Virus record (IMG/VR): IMGVR_UViG_3300037119_002493
Location: 1-35,459 of that record
Length of the DNA stretch: 35,459 nucleotides
Reading direction: 5' to 3' (one strand)
Origin: a virus
The notes under the pieces are model-generated. The model was not told the DNA's origin, did no database searches, and worked only from the letters and a program-made list of their open reading frames with translations. Each line of letters opens with the position of its first letter. Position 1 is the stretch's first letter. The position numbers and the translations under genes were made by a program. This document shows, in pieces, positions 1 to 7,467 of this stretch.

Positions 1-725
1 AAGGCGAGTTCGAGAAGCACATCGCTACCCTCGAGCGCATCAACCACACCATCCTGCAGCGCATGATCATCATTGCGTTCCAGGCTTTCCGCCAGCGCGC
101 AGTCAAAGGCGTGCCCAACACAGATGAAGACGGCGTTGAGATTGACTACTCGGATATTTTCAAGAGTGACCCGGGTGCAATCTGGCTTTTGCCGGAAGTC
201 GCCGAATTCTGGGAGTCGGGCCAAGCTGATCTTGGTCCGGTGCTCACTTCCGTCAAGGATGACATTATCCATCTTGCAGTGTCCTCACAAACACCGCTGT
301 TCAGTGTGGTACCTGATGCTGCCAATGGCTCGGCGGAAGGGGCCGCTCTCCAGAGGGAAGGCCTTCTGTTCAAGGTTGATGACTGCATCTCTCGTGCGGA
401 TCACGCGTTTGCTGCGATGATGGCTGATGCCTTCGCGGCTGAAGGCGATTCCGAACGTGCAGCGATTGAGGATATCGAAGTCATCTGGGCTTCGCCACGT
501 CGATCCTCGCTCACCGAACGTGCCGTGTCTGCTGTGCAGGCAATGGCTGCAGGTGCTCCGTGGCGCACGACCATGTCCAAGTTCCTCGAGCTCACGCCCG
601 ATGAGATTGCGACTGCCGAGAAGGAGCGCATGGATGACATGTTCCTCCAGGCAGCAATGGGTCAGGACCCGAACAACAAGGTCAACTCGCTGCCCGGCAC
701 CACGGATATCGCTAAGCTGAAGTAA
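1..725 (+). CDS. Portal protein, C-terminal part (5' truncated)
   Basis: The frame is open from base 3 and gives 240 residues up to a TAA stop. The window begins inside the gene, so no start is seen. The visible part opens with a long helix rich in charged residues followed by a hydrophobic stretch, the type of stem/wing region seen in actinophage portal proteins. The end is polar with a Met/Glu-rich helix. The portal is the dodecameric ring at the packaging vertex through which DNA enters and leaves. The identification rests mainly on position: directly before a MuF-type protein and a scaffold/decoration/capsid trio. The TAA stop overlaps the next ATG (TAATG), implying translational coupling. 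Confidence 0.75.
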   Translation, partial: GEFEKHIATLERINHTILQRMIIIAFQAFRQRAVKGVPNTDEDGVEIDYSDIFKSDPGAIWLLPEVAEFWESGQADLGPVLTSVKDDIIHLAVSSQTPLFSVVPDAANGSAEGAALQREGLLFKVDDCISRADHAFAAMMADAFAAEGDSERAAIEDIEVIWASPRRSSLTERAVSAVQAMAAGAPWRTTMSKFLELTPDEIATAEKERMDDMFLQAAMGQDPNNKVNSLPGTTDIAKLK

Positions 726-1744
726 TGGCGAACACACAGAGACTCCTCATGCTGCTCGAGGCACAGACTCGTGGATACGCCACTGCTACTGCTTTCCTGC
801 TTCGTCAACTCGCTGCTCTTTGGGCTGCGCCGAATGACGCGTTCTACGATGGCGACCTCGTGCTTGCTCGTGCAGCTCGTTCTGCAACGCTCGTCGAGTC
901 GGGACAAAAGGCTGTACGTCAGCAAACGCTGAGCTACATGAAGTTCGTGTACCAGCAGTTCGATGACTTGCAGTTCCCGACCGACGAGGAGCTCGAGGCC
1001 ATCAACGATGACTTGCTCGAACGTGCGATCCAGCCTCTCGAGGAATGGAACCGCCCTGCCGAGCAGTATCGTTATGCGCGTTCGCTCGGTGCTACTGAGG
1101 AGGAAGCTGCACAGATCGCTTTCAAGCGTGTGGATGAGTTGGGGGATCTTGATATGCAACTTGCCATGCGCAAGGAAGCTAACAAGATATTGTCGGCCAC
1201 ACCGAAGGTCACTGGGTACCGACGCATTCTCCATCCTGAACTCGCTGAGTCGAAACAGTCGTGTGGTCTTTGTATCGCCGCCTCGACTCGCGTGTACAAG
1301 AAGAAGAAGCTCCTGCCCATCCATGATCACTGTCACTGCGGCATCATGCCCATTGTTGGTGACGAGGACCCAGGCGACCAGTTCAATCAGGATGACCTCA
1401 ACGCGCTCTACGAGCTCGCGGGGGGCAACTCAGGCCAGGCACTGTCTCGCGTGCGTTACCGCATCGACGAGCACGGCGAGCTTGGCCCGTACCTGGTTGA
1501 ACAGGGTGCGAAGAACCGCTCCGCTGGTCGACCGCTTCCCAAGCCAGGCTCAACGCTCTCACGCAGCGAGTCGATCCAGGCACAGATTACATCGCTGTAC
1601 GAATCACTGCCCAGGCTTCGTGCCCGCAGGGAATCGGGCGAGGATGTAGTCGACGCCATCAACTGGCAGCAGGAACGTCTTCGCATCCTCTCGGCTGAGA
1701 TGGATGATCTGCTTCGGCCCAAACCACGCAGGAGGAAACGATGA
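725..1744 (+). CDS. MuF-like minor capsid / head morphogenesis protein
   Basis: A protein of 339 residues starting at the ATG overlapping the portal stop. The N-terminal 170 residues are helical and charged. The middle carries C180-x2-C183 followed about 20 residues later by an HDHCHC cluster (residues 200-205), the Cys/His pattern typical of phage Mu F-like head proteins. The C-terminal third is basic and ends in an Arg/Lys run. MuF proteins are present in few copies inside the head, are sometimes ejected with the DNA and sometimes carry C-terminal toxin domains. No recognisable toxin domain is seen here. Its place between portal and scaffold is the usual one. The gene overlaps the next by ATGA. 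Confidence 0.8.
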   Translation: MANTQRLLMLLEAQTRGYATATAFLLRQLAALWAAPNDAFYDGDLVLARAARSATLVESGQKAVRQQTLSYMKFVYQQFDDLQFPTDEELEAINDDLLERAIQPLEEWNRPAEQYRYARSLGATEEEAAQIAFKRVDELGDLDMQLAMRKEANKILSATPKVTGYRRILHPELAESKQSCGLCIAASTRVYKKKKLLPIHDHCHCGIMPIVGDEDPGDQFNQDDLNALYELAGGNSGQALSRVRYRIDEHGELGPYLVEQGAKNRSAGRPLPKPGSTLSRSESIQAQITSLYESLPRLRARRESGEDVVDAINWQQERLRILSAEMDDLLRPKPRRRKR

Positions 1745-1998
1745 GCGGTATGGGTGACAATCGTGAGACCTACCAGGCATTGCAAGATGCCTTCCAGGCT
1801 TACGCCAAAGAAACTTACGGCGACGAATACGTAGTTCAGGACTTCGTGATGATCGGCTATGTTGTCTCAATGGAAGGCGACACTGATATGGCCGAGTACG
1901 TCATGGCCACCAGCTCATGTGCTCCGCACATAATTGAAGGGCTGGTTCACCAAACAGTTCTCTTCGATCCGGCTAACAACCCGGACGGCGACGACTGA
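1741..1998 (+). CDS. Small hypothetical protein of the head operon
   Basis: An 85-residue acidic protein whose ATG overlaps the preceding TGA (ATGA). It has no signal peptide or membrane helix. The sequence is an amphipathic helical N-terminus, a short beta-like middle (QDFVMIGYVVSM) and an Asp-rich end. I do not recognise the family. It is the last gene before the promoter and hairpin that precede the scaffold gene, so it belongs to the portal/MuF transcription unit. Codon use matches the neighbours and the coupled start makes it a convincing gene. Confidence 0.7.
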   Translation: MSGMGDNRETYQALQDAFQAYAKETYGDEYVVQDFVMIGYVVSMEGDTDMAEYVMATSSCAPHIIEGLVHQTVLFDPANNPDGDD

Positions 1999-2009
1999 CC
2001 CCCTAAGCC

Positions 2010-2038
2010 TTTCGGATTACCACCTCTTATGGTATAAT
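2010..2038 (+). promoter_or_regulatory. Predicted extended -10 promoter for scaffold/capsid genes
   Basis: TATAAT at 2033-2038 matches the -10 consensus perfectly and is preceded by TGG at 2030-2032, giving an extended -10 element. A -35 hexamer (TTCGGA, 2011-2016) is weak, as is usual with extended -10 promoters. It sits 49 bases before the scaffold start, in a short gap of a late operon where high capsid-protein output is needed. Prediction from sequence only. Confidence 0.6.
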
Positions 2039-2047
2039 CCGTTGGAA

Positions 2048-2062
2048 GCCCCGGCATGGGGC
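2048..2062 (+). other. 5' UTR hairpin upstream of scaffold gene
   Basis: GCCCC (2048-2052) pairs perfectly with GGGGC (2058-2062) around a five-base loop. There is no T-tract after it, so it is not a terminator. It would form near the 5' end of an RNA started from the adjacent promoter and could protect the capsid message. Inference only. Confidence 0.4.
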
Positions 2063-2087
2063 ACCCCCTTCCGACAAGGAGAAAACA

Positions 2088-2720
2088 ATGGCTATGCGCA
2101 AACCCTACTACCTTCGCTTCATCGAAGGCGACGACCCGGACAATAAGTCGGGTGCCAACGGTGGTGGCTCGGGTGGTGGCAGTGGTTCCGACAAGGACCA
2201 CGGGTTCCCCAAGGATACGCCGCTGGCGGAAATGACCGTCGAGCAGCGCGAGGCTTACTGGAAGTTCCACGCACGGCAGCATGAGGGTGTTGCCAAGTCC
2301 CGTGGTGATTACGACCAGCAGAAGGCCGACGCTGAGAAGTGGCGCAAGCACCAGGAAGACAACAAGGCCCCGGACCAGAAGGTCGTCGATGCGGCGGCAG
2401 AGAAGGCTCGGCTTGATGAACGGACCAAGCTCGCGCCTCGCCTCGTTGCGGCTGAGTTCAAGGCCCTGTCTGCTGGTGACATTCCCAAGGACCTGCTTGA
2501 TGGTTTTCTGGAAGACGTCGACTACACGAAGTACCTGGACGCCAATGGCGACATTGACACTGCGAAGGTCCAGAAGCGTGTGGATGCACTGAAGCCTGCG
2601 AAGAACCAGCAACAGCGCAAGTCAAATCACCAAGGCTACCGTCCGTCGGACGGAGCAACATCCGTAGCGGTGGGGCGCGATCTGTTTGCCTCCCGCAACA
2701 ACAAGAATCAGAAAGGTTAG
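2088..2720 (+). CDS. Capsid scaffolding protein
   Basis: A 210-residue, highly charged and soluble protein directly upstream of the decoration and major capsid genes, the standard place of a scaffold. The start ATG follows a good ribosome site (AAGGAG, about 8 bases away). After a short N-terminal segment there is a Gly/Ser linker (residues 24-34), a long helical and probably coiled-coil middle rich in Lys, Glu, Ala and Gln (about 45-120), and a basic polar C-terminus that could contact the capsid protein. Scaffolds direct assembly of the procapsid and are then removed. No protease domain is visible in it or beside it, so how it is removed is unclear. Assignment is by position and composition. 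Confidence 0.75.
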   Translation: MAMRKPYYLRFIEGDDPDNKSGANGGGSGGGSGSDKDHGFPKDTPLAEMTVEQREAYWKFHARQHEGVAKSRGDYDQQKADAEKWRKHQEDNKAPDQKVVDAAAEKARLDERTKLAPRLVAAEFKALSAGDIPKDLLDGFLEDVDYTKYLDANGDIDTAKVQKRVDALKPAKNQQQRKSNHQGYRPSDGATSVAVGRDLFASRNNKNQKG

Positions 2721-2723
2721 ACA

Positions 2724-3137
2724 ATGCCTCGTTTTCGCACTGAGTCGGAAATCGTCACTGGGGACATGTCATGGCTGGGCTCGGGTCACGCGATCCGAAA
2801 CGCCCGGACTGAAATCCTCGACATCTCGACTTTCACCGCTGCCACTCACTACCCGAATGGCTACCTCCCGTCCGGTCTGCCCGTTGCAAAGGTCGGTGGC
2901 GTTCTCGTCCCCTACGACGCAACGGAAGGCACCGTGACCAACGCTGGTGTCCTCGCCGGCTTCCTCCTCACCGATCAGCCGCTGTTCGTCGCACCCGGTG
3001 CAACGGCCAACGCCGCGGACGACATTAACGTCCCGCTGATGGATCACGGCCGTGTCAAGGTAGCCAAGCTGCCCATCACGTTCGTCAAGCCCACGGCGGC
3101 TGCAAAGTCCGCTGCCACTACGATCGTCTTCATCTAG
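2724..3137 (+). CDS. Head decoration protein, lambda gpD-like
   Basis: A 137-residue protein with the pattern of the lambda gpD-type head decoration family: a polar N-terminal arm, a beta-rich middle containing YLPSGLPVAKV and a later LLTDQPLF segment, and a C-terminal beta strand ending in aliphatic residues. Such proteins bind as trimers on the expanded capsid and stabilise it against internal DNA pressure. It lies between scaffold and major capsid gene, as expected. The gap to the scaffold stop is three bases and an AAAGG element precedes the ATG. Confidence 0.75.
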   Translation: MPRFRTESEIVTGDMSWLGSGHAIRNARTEILDISTFTAATHYPNGYLPSGLPVAKVGGVLVPYDATEGTVTNAGVLAGFLLTDQPLFVAPGATANAADDINVPLMDHGRVKVAKLPITFVKPTAAAKSAATTIVFI

Positions 3138-3152
3138 GAAGGGGTGTAAACA

Positions 3153-4166
3153 ATGCCTACACTGTGGACCGATGTAATCGACCCCGCCACCCTTTCCGGG
3201 TACATGCGGGAATCACTCGCTGCTTACGAAGCTCGTCAGGGCTCGCTTGAGCAGTTCCTCAACAACGAGAACGTCCCGGACATTTCCGTGTCCTTCGACG
3301 TTGGCGCCTTCGGCCTTACCCAGACTGCTCGGTTCCGTGCGTTCGACGCCGAGCCCGAGTACGGTAAGGAAGAAGCCGGTAAGCGGGTCATGATCGAACT
3401 CCCGGCCATCGGCCAGAAGATCGCCATCTCCGAGTACCGCGCTCTCCGTCAGCGCAACGCCTCCAACCAGGCAATGCTGGACTCCATCCTCAAGACCGCC
3501 GACCGCGTCGTTCGCGCCGTGGCCGACCGGATGGAACTCCTGCGTGGTGTGGTACTGGATACCGGTATCGCTACCGTCAACCAGTCCAACTTCCGTGTCG
3601 CCGACAACTTCGGTCGCCCGGCAGGCCACACCGTCACGGCTGCGGCTCTCTGGTCCATCGCGGCCACCGACCGCATCTCCGACCTGCTGGCTTGGCAGGA
3701 CACCTACCGTGCGACCAACTCGATCAACCCGGGTCGCATCCTCATGTCCTCGACTGTGTACGCACAGTTCCGTAAGGGCACGCAGTTCCAGAACACCGTC
3801 ACGGGCCGCCCGATGACGCAGTCCGAAATCCAGGCCATCATGGCCGATGAGGGCCTCGCCCCCATCCAGATCTTCGACCGCCGCGTCAACTTCGAAGGCA
3901 CGCTCACCCCGGTTGTCCCGGCGAACAAGGTCCTCCTGCTCCCGACTCCGGAGGAATCCGAAGCCCTGGGCAAGACCTACTGGGGCACCACGCTCACGGC
4001 GACCGACCTCGGTTGGGGCATCGCTGATGACGAGCAGGCAGGTATCGTCGCGGGCGTGTACCGCAACGAGCAGCCCCCGGTCATCGCGGAGGTCATCTCC
4101 GACGCAATCGGCATGCCCGTCCTGGGCAACGCGGCTCTGTCCTTCTCGGCACAGGTCCTCGCGTAA
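3153..4166 (+). CDS. Major capsid protein (lambda gpE-like, HK97 fold)
   Basis: A 337-residue protein following the decoration gene by 15 bases, with an AAGGGG ribosome site. The sequence resembles the lambda gpE-type capsid family: an N-terminal helical region with a short acidic arm, a central segment with PAIGQKIAISEYRALRQRN, a long helix (residues about 105-130) and a C-terminal beta-rich P-domain with IADDEQAGIVAGVYRNEQPP. It would form the icosahedral shell. Its codons are strongly biased to C-ending forms, more so than flanking minor genes, consistent with very high expression. A terminator immediately downstream separates it from the neck genes. Confidence 0.88.
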   Translation: MPTLWTDVIDPATLSGYMRESLAAYEARQGSLEQFLNNENVPDISVSFDVGAFGLTQTARFRAFDAEPEYGKEEAGKRVMIELPAIGQKIAISEYRALRQRNASNQAMLDSILKTADRVVRAVADRMELLRGVVLDTGIATVNQSNFRVADNFGRPAGHTVTAAALWSIAATDRISDLLAWQDTYRATNSINPGRILMSSTVYAQFRKGTQFQNTVTGRPMTQSEIQAIMADEGLAPIQIFDRRVNFEGTLTPVVPANKVLLLPTPEESEALGKTYWGTTLTATDLGWGIADDEQAGIVAGVYRNEQPPVIAEVISDAIGMPVLGNAALSFSAQVLA

Positions 4167-4177
4167 CTCAACCAGCT

Positions 4178-4211
4178 GTGTGGGGTCCTCTTCGGGGGGC
4201 CCCACACTTTT
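4178..4211 (+). terminator. Intrinsic terminator after major capsid gene
   Basis: Arms 4178-4190 and 4195-4207 form a 13-bp stem with one G-U pair, capped by a TTCG tetraloop closed by C-G, and followed by TTTT (4208-4211). The T-run is short, so partial readthrough to the neck genes is likely. This would step expression down after the capsid gene. Confidence 0.8.
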
Positions 4212-4226
4212 GAGAAAGGTACTACC

Positions 4227-4631
4227 ATGGGAAAGAAGTTCAATGCTCATGTCGCGGTTCACAAAGACCCTGCTGAGACTGTTTGGTTCGCGCCGGGTGA
4301 CGACGTTCCTGAGTGGGCTCTGGATCTTGTTGGCGATCACGTTATCGGGGATGCTGAGGAAGCTGAAGACGTTCGCCTCACCGACCCGGAAAACGAGGAA
4401 GATGACGACGAGACCAAGTGGTCGACCGTCAACACACTTCCTCCGGCAGCCGAGACCACACCAGACGTGGACGAGGATTCCGACGAGGACCTCGGATACG
4501 AAGACCTCTCGAAGGACGATCTGAAGTCGCTGCTCGAACAGCGCGACCTGCCGGTCTCCGGCAACAAGGCTGAGCTCATCGCCCGTCTCGAAGAGGACGA
4601 CGCAGCCGACGAAGACGACGACACCGAGTAG
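4227..4631 (+). CDS. Acidic protein with SAP/HeH-type motif
   Basis: A 134-residue, very acidic protein. Residues 1-50 form a small predicted beta-rich domain, 50-92 is an Asp/Glu-rich linker, and 93-123 (LSKDDLKSLLEQRDLPVSG followed by a KAELIARLEE helix) matches the SAP/HeH-LEM helix-extended-loop-helix motif, which often binds nucleic acid. The tail is again Asp/Glu-rich. Such proteins commonly occur between the capsid and adaptor genes of actinophages but their role is not established. It may act at the DNA-filled neck or as a minor head component. It starts after an AAAGG site just beyond the terminator. Confidence 0.65.
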   Translation: MGKKFNAHVAVHKDPAETVWFAPGDDVPEWALDLVGDHVIGDAEEAEDVRLTDPENEEDDDETKWSTVNTLPPAAETTPDVDEDSDEDLGYEDLSKDDLKSLLEQRDLPVSGNKAELIARLEEDDAADEDDDTE

Positions 4632-4639
4632 GAGTCACC

Positions 4640-5056
4640 ATGGCCAACGTCCTCGGTTATGTTTCGACTGACCTGGAAACTCCGTATGAGGGTGAGTTGG
4701 ACCTGGAAAATCTTGACGAGTGGTACCAGGACAAAATCGACGAGGCAGTCCGACTGCTTCTTCGGAAGGCTCCCACCATCGTCTCGCGCATGGCTGCTTA
4801 CGACGCCGAAACTGGGGTGGGTCTTGACCCGGCCTTTGTGAAGGACAAAGTCATCGGCGCTGTGTTGCGCGTACTGCGTGACCCCGAAGGAATGCAATCA
4901 GAAACAGAAGGCAACTACTCCTACAAGCGTAACCCAGTTGTAGCGTCAGGCAACATCTGGTACACGAAGGACGAACTTGCTGACCTGGGCATCCTCGCCA
5001 CAGCGACCGTCAGGCCGCGAACGGTGTTTGCCTCGAATCGGTATGGTTGGCCGTGA
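4640..5056 (+). CDS. Head-to-tail adaptor
   Basis: A 138-residue protein in the neck cluster. The helical N-terminal half with an acidic start and WYQDKIDEAVRLLLRKAP, the middle KVIGAVLRVLRDPEG, and the short beta segment before the C-terminus match the Gp15/Gp19-like adaptor proteins that bind under the portal ring. It starts with an ATG nine bases after the preceding stop, with TAGGAG as ribosome site. Its stop codon overlaps the likely start of the next gene (GTGA). Confidence 0.75.
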   Translation: MANVLGYVSTDLETPYEGELDLENLDEWYQDKIDEAVRLLLRKAPTIVSRMAAYDAETGVGLDPAFVKDKVIGAVLRVLRDPEGMQSETEGNYSYKRNPVVASGNIWYTKDELADLGILATATVRPRTVFASNRYGWP

Positions 5057-5409
5057 GCGCCCTCACCTCCGGCCCAGATACCGTGACTTGCATCCCACGG
5101 GTTATCATTGGTCAAGACCGAACAGGAAGCAACAAGCTGGGCCCCGGGACACCTGTCACCTATCGTGGTGTTAGCGTGCAACCCGCGGGCCTGGCTGCTT
5201 TCGGTTCTGCTGAAGACCCCGGCTACATCAACGCTGACTACGTTGTCCTCAAGGCTGACAAACCCGCATGGGTAGGCGGCCCTCACTCCACGGTCATGTG
5301 GAACGGGGATGAATACGACCAGGTTGGTGTGGTCAAACGGTTTGGCCGTGGTCGACGCACCAAGCACGAAGAAATCAAGCTCAAGGCACGAGGGACGGCG
5401 GTGAAGTAA
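5053..5409 (+). CDS. Head-to-tail stopper
   Basis: A 118-residue protein, chosen to start at GTG 5053 because this gives a GTGA overlap with the adaptor stop, a junction type used elsewhere in the window (25778, 31261). A TTG at 5047 is the alternative and adds two residues. Neither start has a clear Shine-Dalgarno site, so translational coupling is likely. The product is a small beta-rich protein with a basic C-terminus, fitting the stopper that closes the neck channel after packaging. Assignment is mainly by gene order. Confidence 0.65.
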   Translation: MSALTSGPDTVTCIPRVIIGQDRTGSNKLGPGTPVTYRGVSVQPAGLAAFGSAEDPGYINADYVVLKADKPAWVGGPHSTVMWNGDEYDQVGVVKRFGRGRRTKHEEIKLKARGTAVK

Positions 5410-5756
5410 TGGCTGAGGTATTTGGTTGGGTTCCCAACGGTGTCGCTCGCATGGCGGGCAATTCCGAAGAGATGGACACAGTCGCCATGCAGCTCATGTT
5501 CATCGTCAAGCGTCGTGCCCGGGCTCACCAGCTTACGGGTGACTACATCGGCAAGCTGTCGCTCAAGAACGTTCCCGGCAAGAAGGGCGTTCGAGACCGC
5601 ATGGTCTTTGCAGGCGACAAGGCTGCTTACTCCATCGAGTGGGGTCACTTCTCCCCACGCAAGGGTGAACCTGGTGCAACCTGGGTTCCCGGCCAGCACA
5701 TCCTGGGTGGCGCTGTCGCCCAACTGCCTGGCCCCTGGGTCCGCGGGAAGTTCTGA
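5409..5756 (+). CDS. Neck / tail-connector protein (HK97 gp10-like position)
   Basis: A 115-residue basic protein whose ATG overlaps the previous TAA (TAATG) and whose stop overlaps the next ATG (TGATG). The central helix QLMFIVKRRARAHQ followed by a GDYIGKLSL strand and a VFAGDKAAYSIEWGHF segment is typical of small neck proteins between stopper and tail terminator in actinophages (DUF5403 or HK97 gp10 type). These help join head and tail. The exact family is uncertain. Confidence 0.6.
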   Translation: MAEVFGWVPNGVARMAGNSEEMDTVAMQLMFIVKRRARAHQLTGDYIGKLSLKNVPGKKGVRDRMVFAGDKAAYSIEWGHFSPRKGEPGATWVPGQHILGGAVAQLPGPWVRGKF

Positions 5757-6196
5757 TGGTTTACGAACGAATGACCGTGGATGTTGAAGAGCTCTTTACC
5801 CTGGTGCTCCGTGACGCTCTTGAAGAAATCGCTGAAACGTTTGGCACCGCCGACATGGAAGTAATGGGCCAGCAAGACGTTGATGCCATAGAGCATGTAC
5901 CCTTTGTGGTAGTCAATGCCCAGAATGGGCGCATGCTCGGTGGACCCAACGCTTGGGAATGGGACGTGTACGTCTCAATCATCGGCAAGACACGCGACAC
6001 CGCTGCAGACATTGCAGACATGGTGTATCGCGCCATGCATGAATCGCACGATAACAATGCGCGCTACCCTGGTGTGGGCGCTGTGACGTCTGTCGATGAC
6101 GTTTCAATGCCCAGCCGCACGAGTACGACCCTCACGCCGGCAGGCGACCTTACCCAGTACGATGGCCATTTCCATGTCATCGTTCGCAAACTCTAA
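5756..6196 (+). CDS. Tail terminator
   Basis: A 146-residue protein directly before the major tail protein, the usual position of the terminator that caps the growing tail tube. It has an acidic N-terminal helix (VEELFTLVLRDALEE), a beta-alpha middle with VPFVVVNAQNGR and WEWDVYVSIIGKTRDTAADIADMVY, and a C-terminal beta strand YDGHFHVIVRKL, the alpha/beta layout of terminator proteins such as lambda gpU. The start ATG overlaps the previous stop. Confidence 0.72.
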   Translation: MVYERMTVDVEELFTLVLRDALEEIAETFGTADMEVMGQQDVDAIEHVPFVVVNAQNGRMLGGPNAWEWDVYVSIIGKTRDTAADIADMVYRAMHESHDNNARYPGVGAVTSVDDVSMPSRTSTTLTPAGDLTQYDGHFHVIVRKL

Positions 6197-6213
6197 ATTC
6201 GGAAGGATTTACC

Positions 6214-7017
6214 ATGGGCTTCAACGCCAATGCAACAACCATTCCGGGCAAGGGCACCGTGCTCGTCGCTCCCCCGGACACTGCAGCTCCCGACTACGAG
6301 ACCGTTGACCCGACCGGCGCACTGTCCGGCGGATGGCAGGCTCTCGGCCACACCTCGCGTGACAACAACGTTTCCCTTTCCAAGGGCGGCGGCGATGCCA
6401 CACAGCGAGGCTCATGGTGGGACGACGCGCTGCGTTCGACCTACGACCCGATCACCTGGTCGGTCAACGTCAACTCCATCCAGATCGACAAGCTGACCCT
6501 GGGTCTGGCTTTCGGCGATGGTACCCACAACGGGACCCTCGGCACCTACGACGTGGGCGGCTCCATCGCTCCGCAGAAAAAGGCGCTCTTCATCCTGATC
6601 GTGGATGGCACCTCGCGGATGGGTATCTACATCCCGAACACGACCATCACCATCGGTGACGCCCCGCAGCTCGCTGTGGATGCGTTCTTCGAAATCACGC
6701 TGTCCGCTCAGATGCTCAACTCCGAGACCACGGGCAAGCGGTTCCGCTTCTACCACCCGGGTCTCATCGACACGGCTCCGGTCATCACGACCGCGCTTCC
6801 GTCGGGTCAGGGCACGGGCCAGGTTGTGAACCTGGTTGGTACGGGCTTCGTCGGTGTCACTGCTGTGACCGTGGGTGGCGTCACCGCTTCCTACACGCAG
6901 GTCAACACCAAGAGCCTGAACGTCACCCTGCCCGCAGGGTCGGCAGGTTCCGCGCCGATTGTCGTTACGAGCGGCAACGGTGTTTCCAACTCGCAGGCGT
7001 ACACTCGCGCTGCATAA
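6214..7017 (+). CDS. Major tail protein with C-terminal Ig-like (IPT/TIG) domain
   Basis: A 267-residue protein. Residues 1-185 form the beta-rich tube domain. Residues about 186-267 form a separate immunoglobulin-like domain of the IPT/TIG type, with the repeating pattern VVNLVGTGF, VTAVTVGG, LNVTLPAG and APIVVTSGNGVS. Such domains decorate the outside of siphovirus tail tubes and may help weak binding to cell-surface sugars. It is preceded by AAGGA and has strongly C-biased codons like the capsid gene, fitting an abundant protein. A long hairpin follows the stop. Confidence 0.87.
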   Translation: MGFNANATTIPGKGTVLVAPPDTAAPDYETVDPTGALSGGWQALGHTSRDNNVSLSKGGGDATQRGSWWDDALRSTYDPITWSVNVNSIQIDKLTLGLAFGDGTHNGTLGTYDVGGSIAPQKKALFILIVDGTSRMGIYIPNTTITIGDAPQLAVDAFFEITLSAQMLNSETTGKRFRFYHPGLIDTAPVITTALPSGQGTGQVVNLVGTGFVGVTAVTVGGVTASYTQVNTKSLNVTLPAGSAGSAPIVVTSGNGVSNSQAYTRAA

Positions 7018-7021
7018 CAAC

Positions 7022-7060
7022 CCTGTGCGGGAGTCTTCTGCGAGCCGGCTCCCGCACAGG
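7022..7060 (+). other. 12-bp perfect hairpin after major tail protein gene
   Basis: Arms 7022-7033 and 7049-7060 pair perfectly over 12 bp around a 15-base loop. No T-run follows, so it is unlikely to be a simple intrinsic terminator. It may stabilise the 3' end of the tail-protein message or slow RNA polymerase. The loop contains GCGAGCC (7040-7046), complementary to two downstream copies of GGCTCGC. Confidence 0.7.
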
Positions 7061-7068
7061 CATTACCA

Positions 7069-7097
7069 GGCTCGCTACTTTAGAAAGGTAGGCTCGC
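7069..7097 (+). promoter_or_regulatory. Repeated GGCTCGC elements before tail chaperone start
   Basis: AGGCTCGC occurs at 7068-7075 and again at 7090-7097. The second copy lies between the ribosome site (GAAAGG, 7083-7088) and ATG 7099. Both are complementary over seven bases to the loop of the upstream 12-bp hairpin, so either could form a pseudoknot. Pairing of the second copy would cover the ribosome site region. A regulatory role is inferred. Confidence 0.4.
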
Positions 7098-7098
7098 A

Positions 7099-7467
7099 AT
7101 GACTACTTCCAAGAAAACCCCCCAGGATCGTAAGCCCAAGGCTGAGAAGATCGTTCGCCCTGAGGAAACTCCGGGCTTCAATCTGATGAAGTCGATTGAC
7201 GAAGTACCGGTGTGGGATCAGGCCCCGCTGCTCGGACTCGTCGCTGAACTTCTCGGTGATGCTGAGGAAGGCTCGACCATCTCGCTCAGCGATTCGGAAG
7301 CAATCCCGCTTCTGGGCAAGATCGGCAAGGCAATGCTGCCCTGGGCCAAGGATCAGGCCGAGTTCACCAAGTTCTGCACTGGCAAGGATGCGCTCCAGCG
7401 TATCGCTGAACTCGCCGTTGCTTGGACAACCGTCCTGGGGGAAGGCGAGAGCTCCGACGACAGCTAG
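7099..7467 (+). CDS. Tail assembly chaperone, short form (lambda G-like)
   Basis: A 122-residue acidic protein between the major tail protein and the tape measure, the invariant place of the tail assembly chaperone. It is helical, starts with a polar Lys-rich segment and ends at TAG 7465-7467. In lambda-like phages the short form (G) and a frameshifted long form (GT) bind the tape measure and recruit tail-tube protein. The ATG follows a GAAAGG site by ten bases. A -1 shift at GGGGGAA (7437-7443) produces the longer form. Confidence 0.85.
   Translation: MTTSKKTPQDRKPKAEKIVRPEETPGFNLMKSIDEVPVWDQAPLLGLVAELLGDAEEGSTISLSDSEAIPLLGKIGKAMLPWAKDQAEFTKFCTGKDALQRIAELAVAWTTVLGEGESSDDS

Noticed and set aside
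3213-4340. Long open frame on the - strand opposite the major capsid gene
   Set aside because: It mirrors the codon pattern of the capsid gene, is Asp/Val/Arg-rich without fold features and has no ribosome site.
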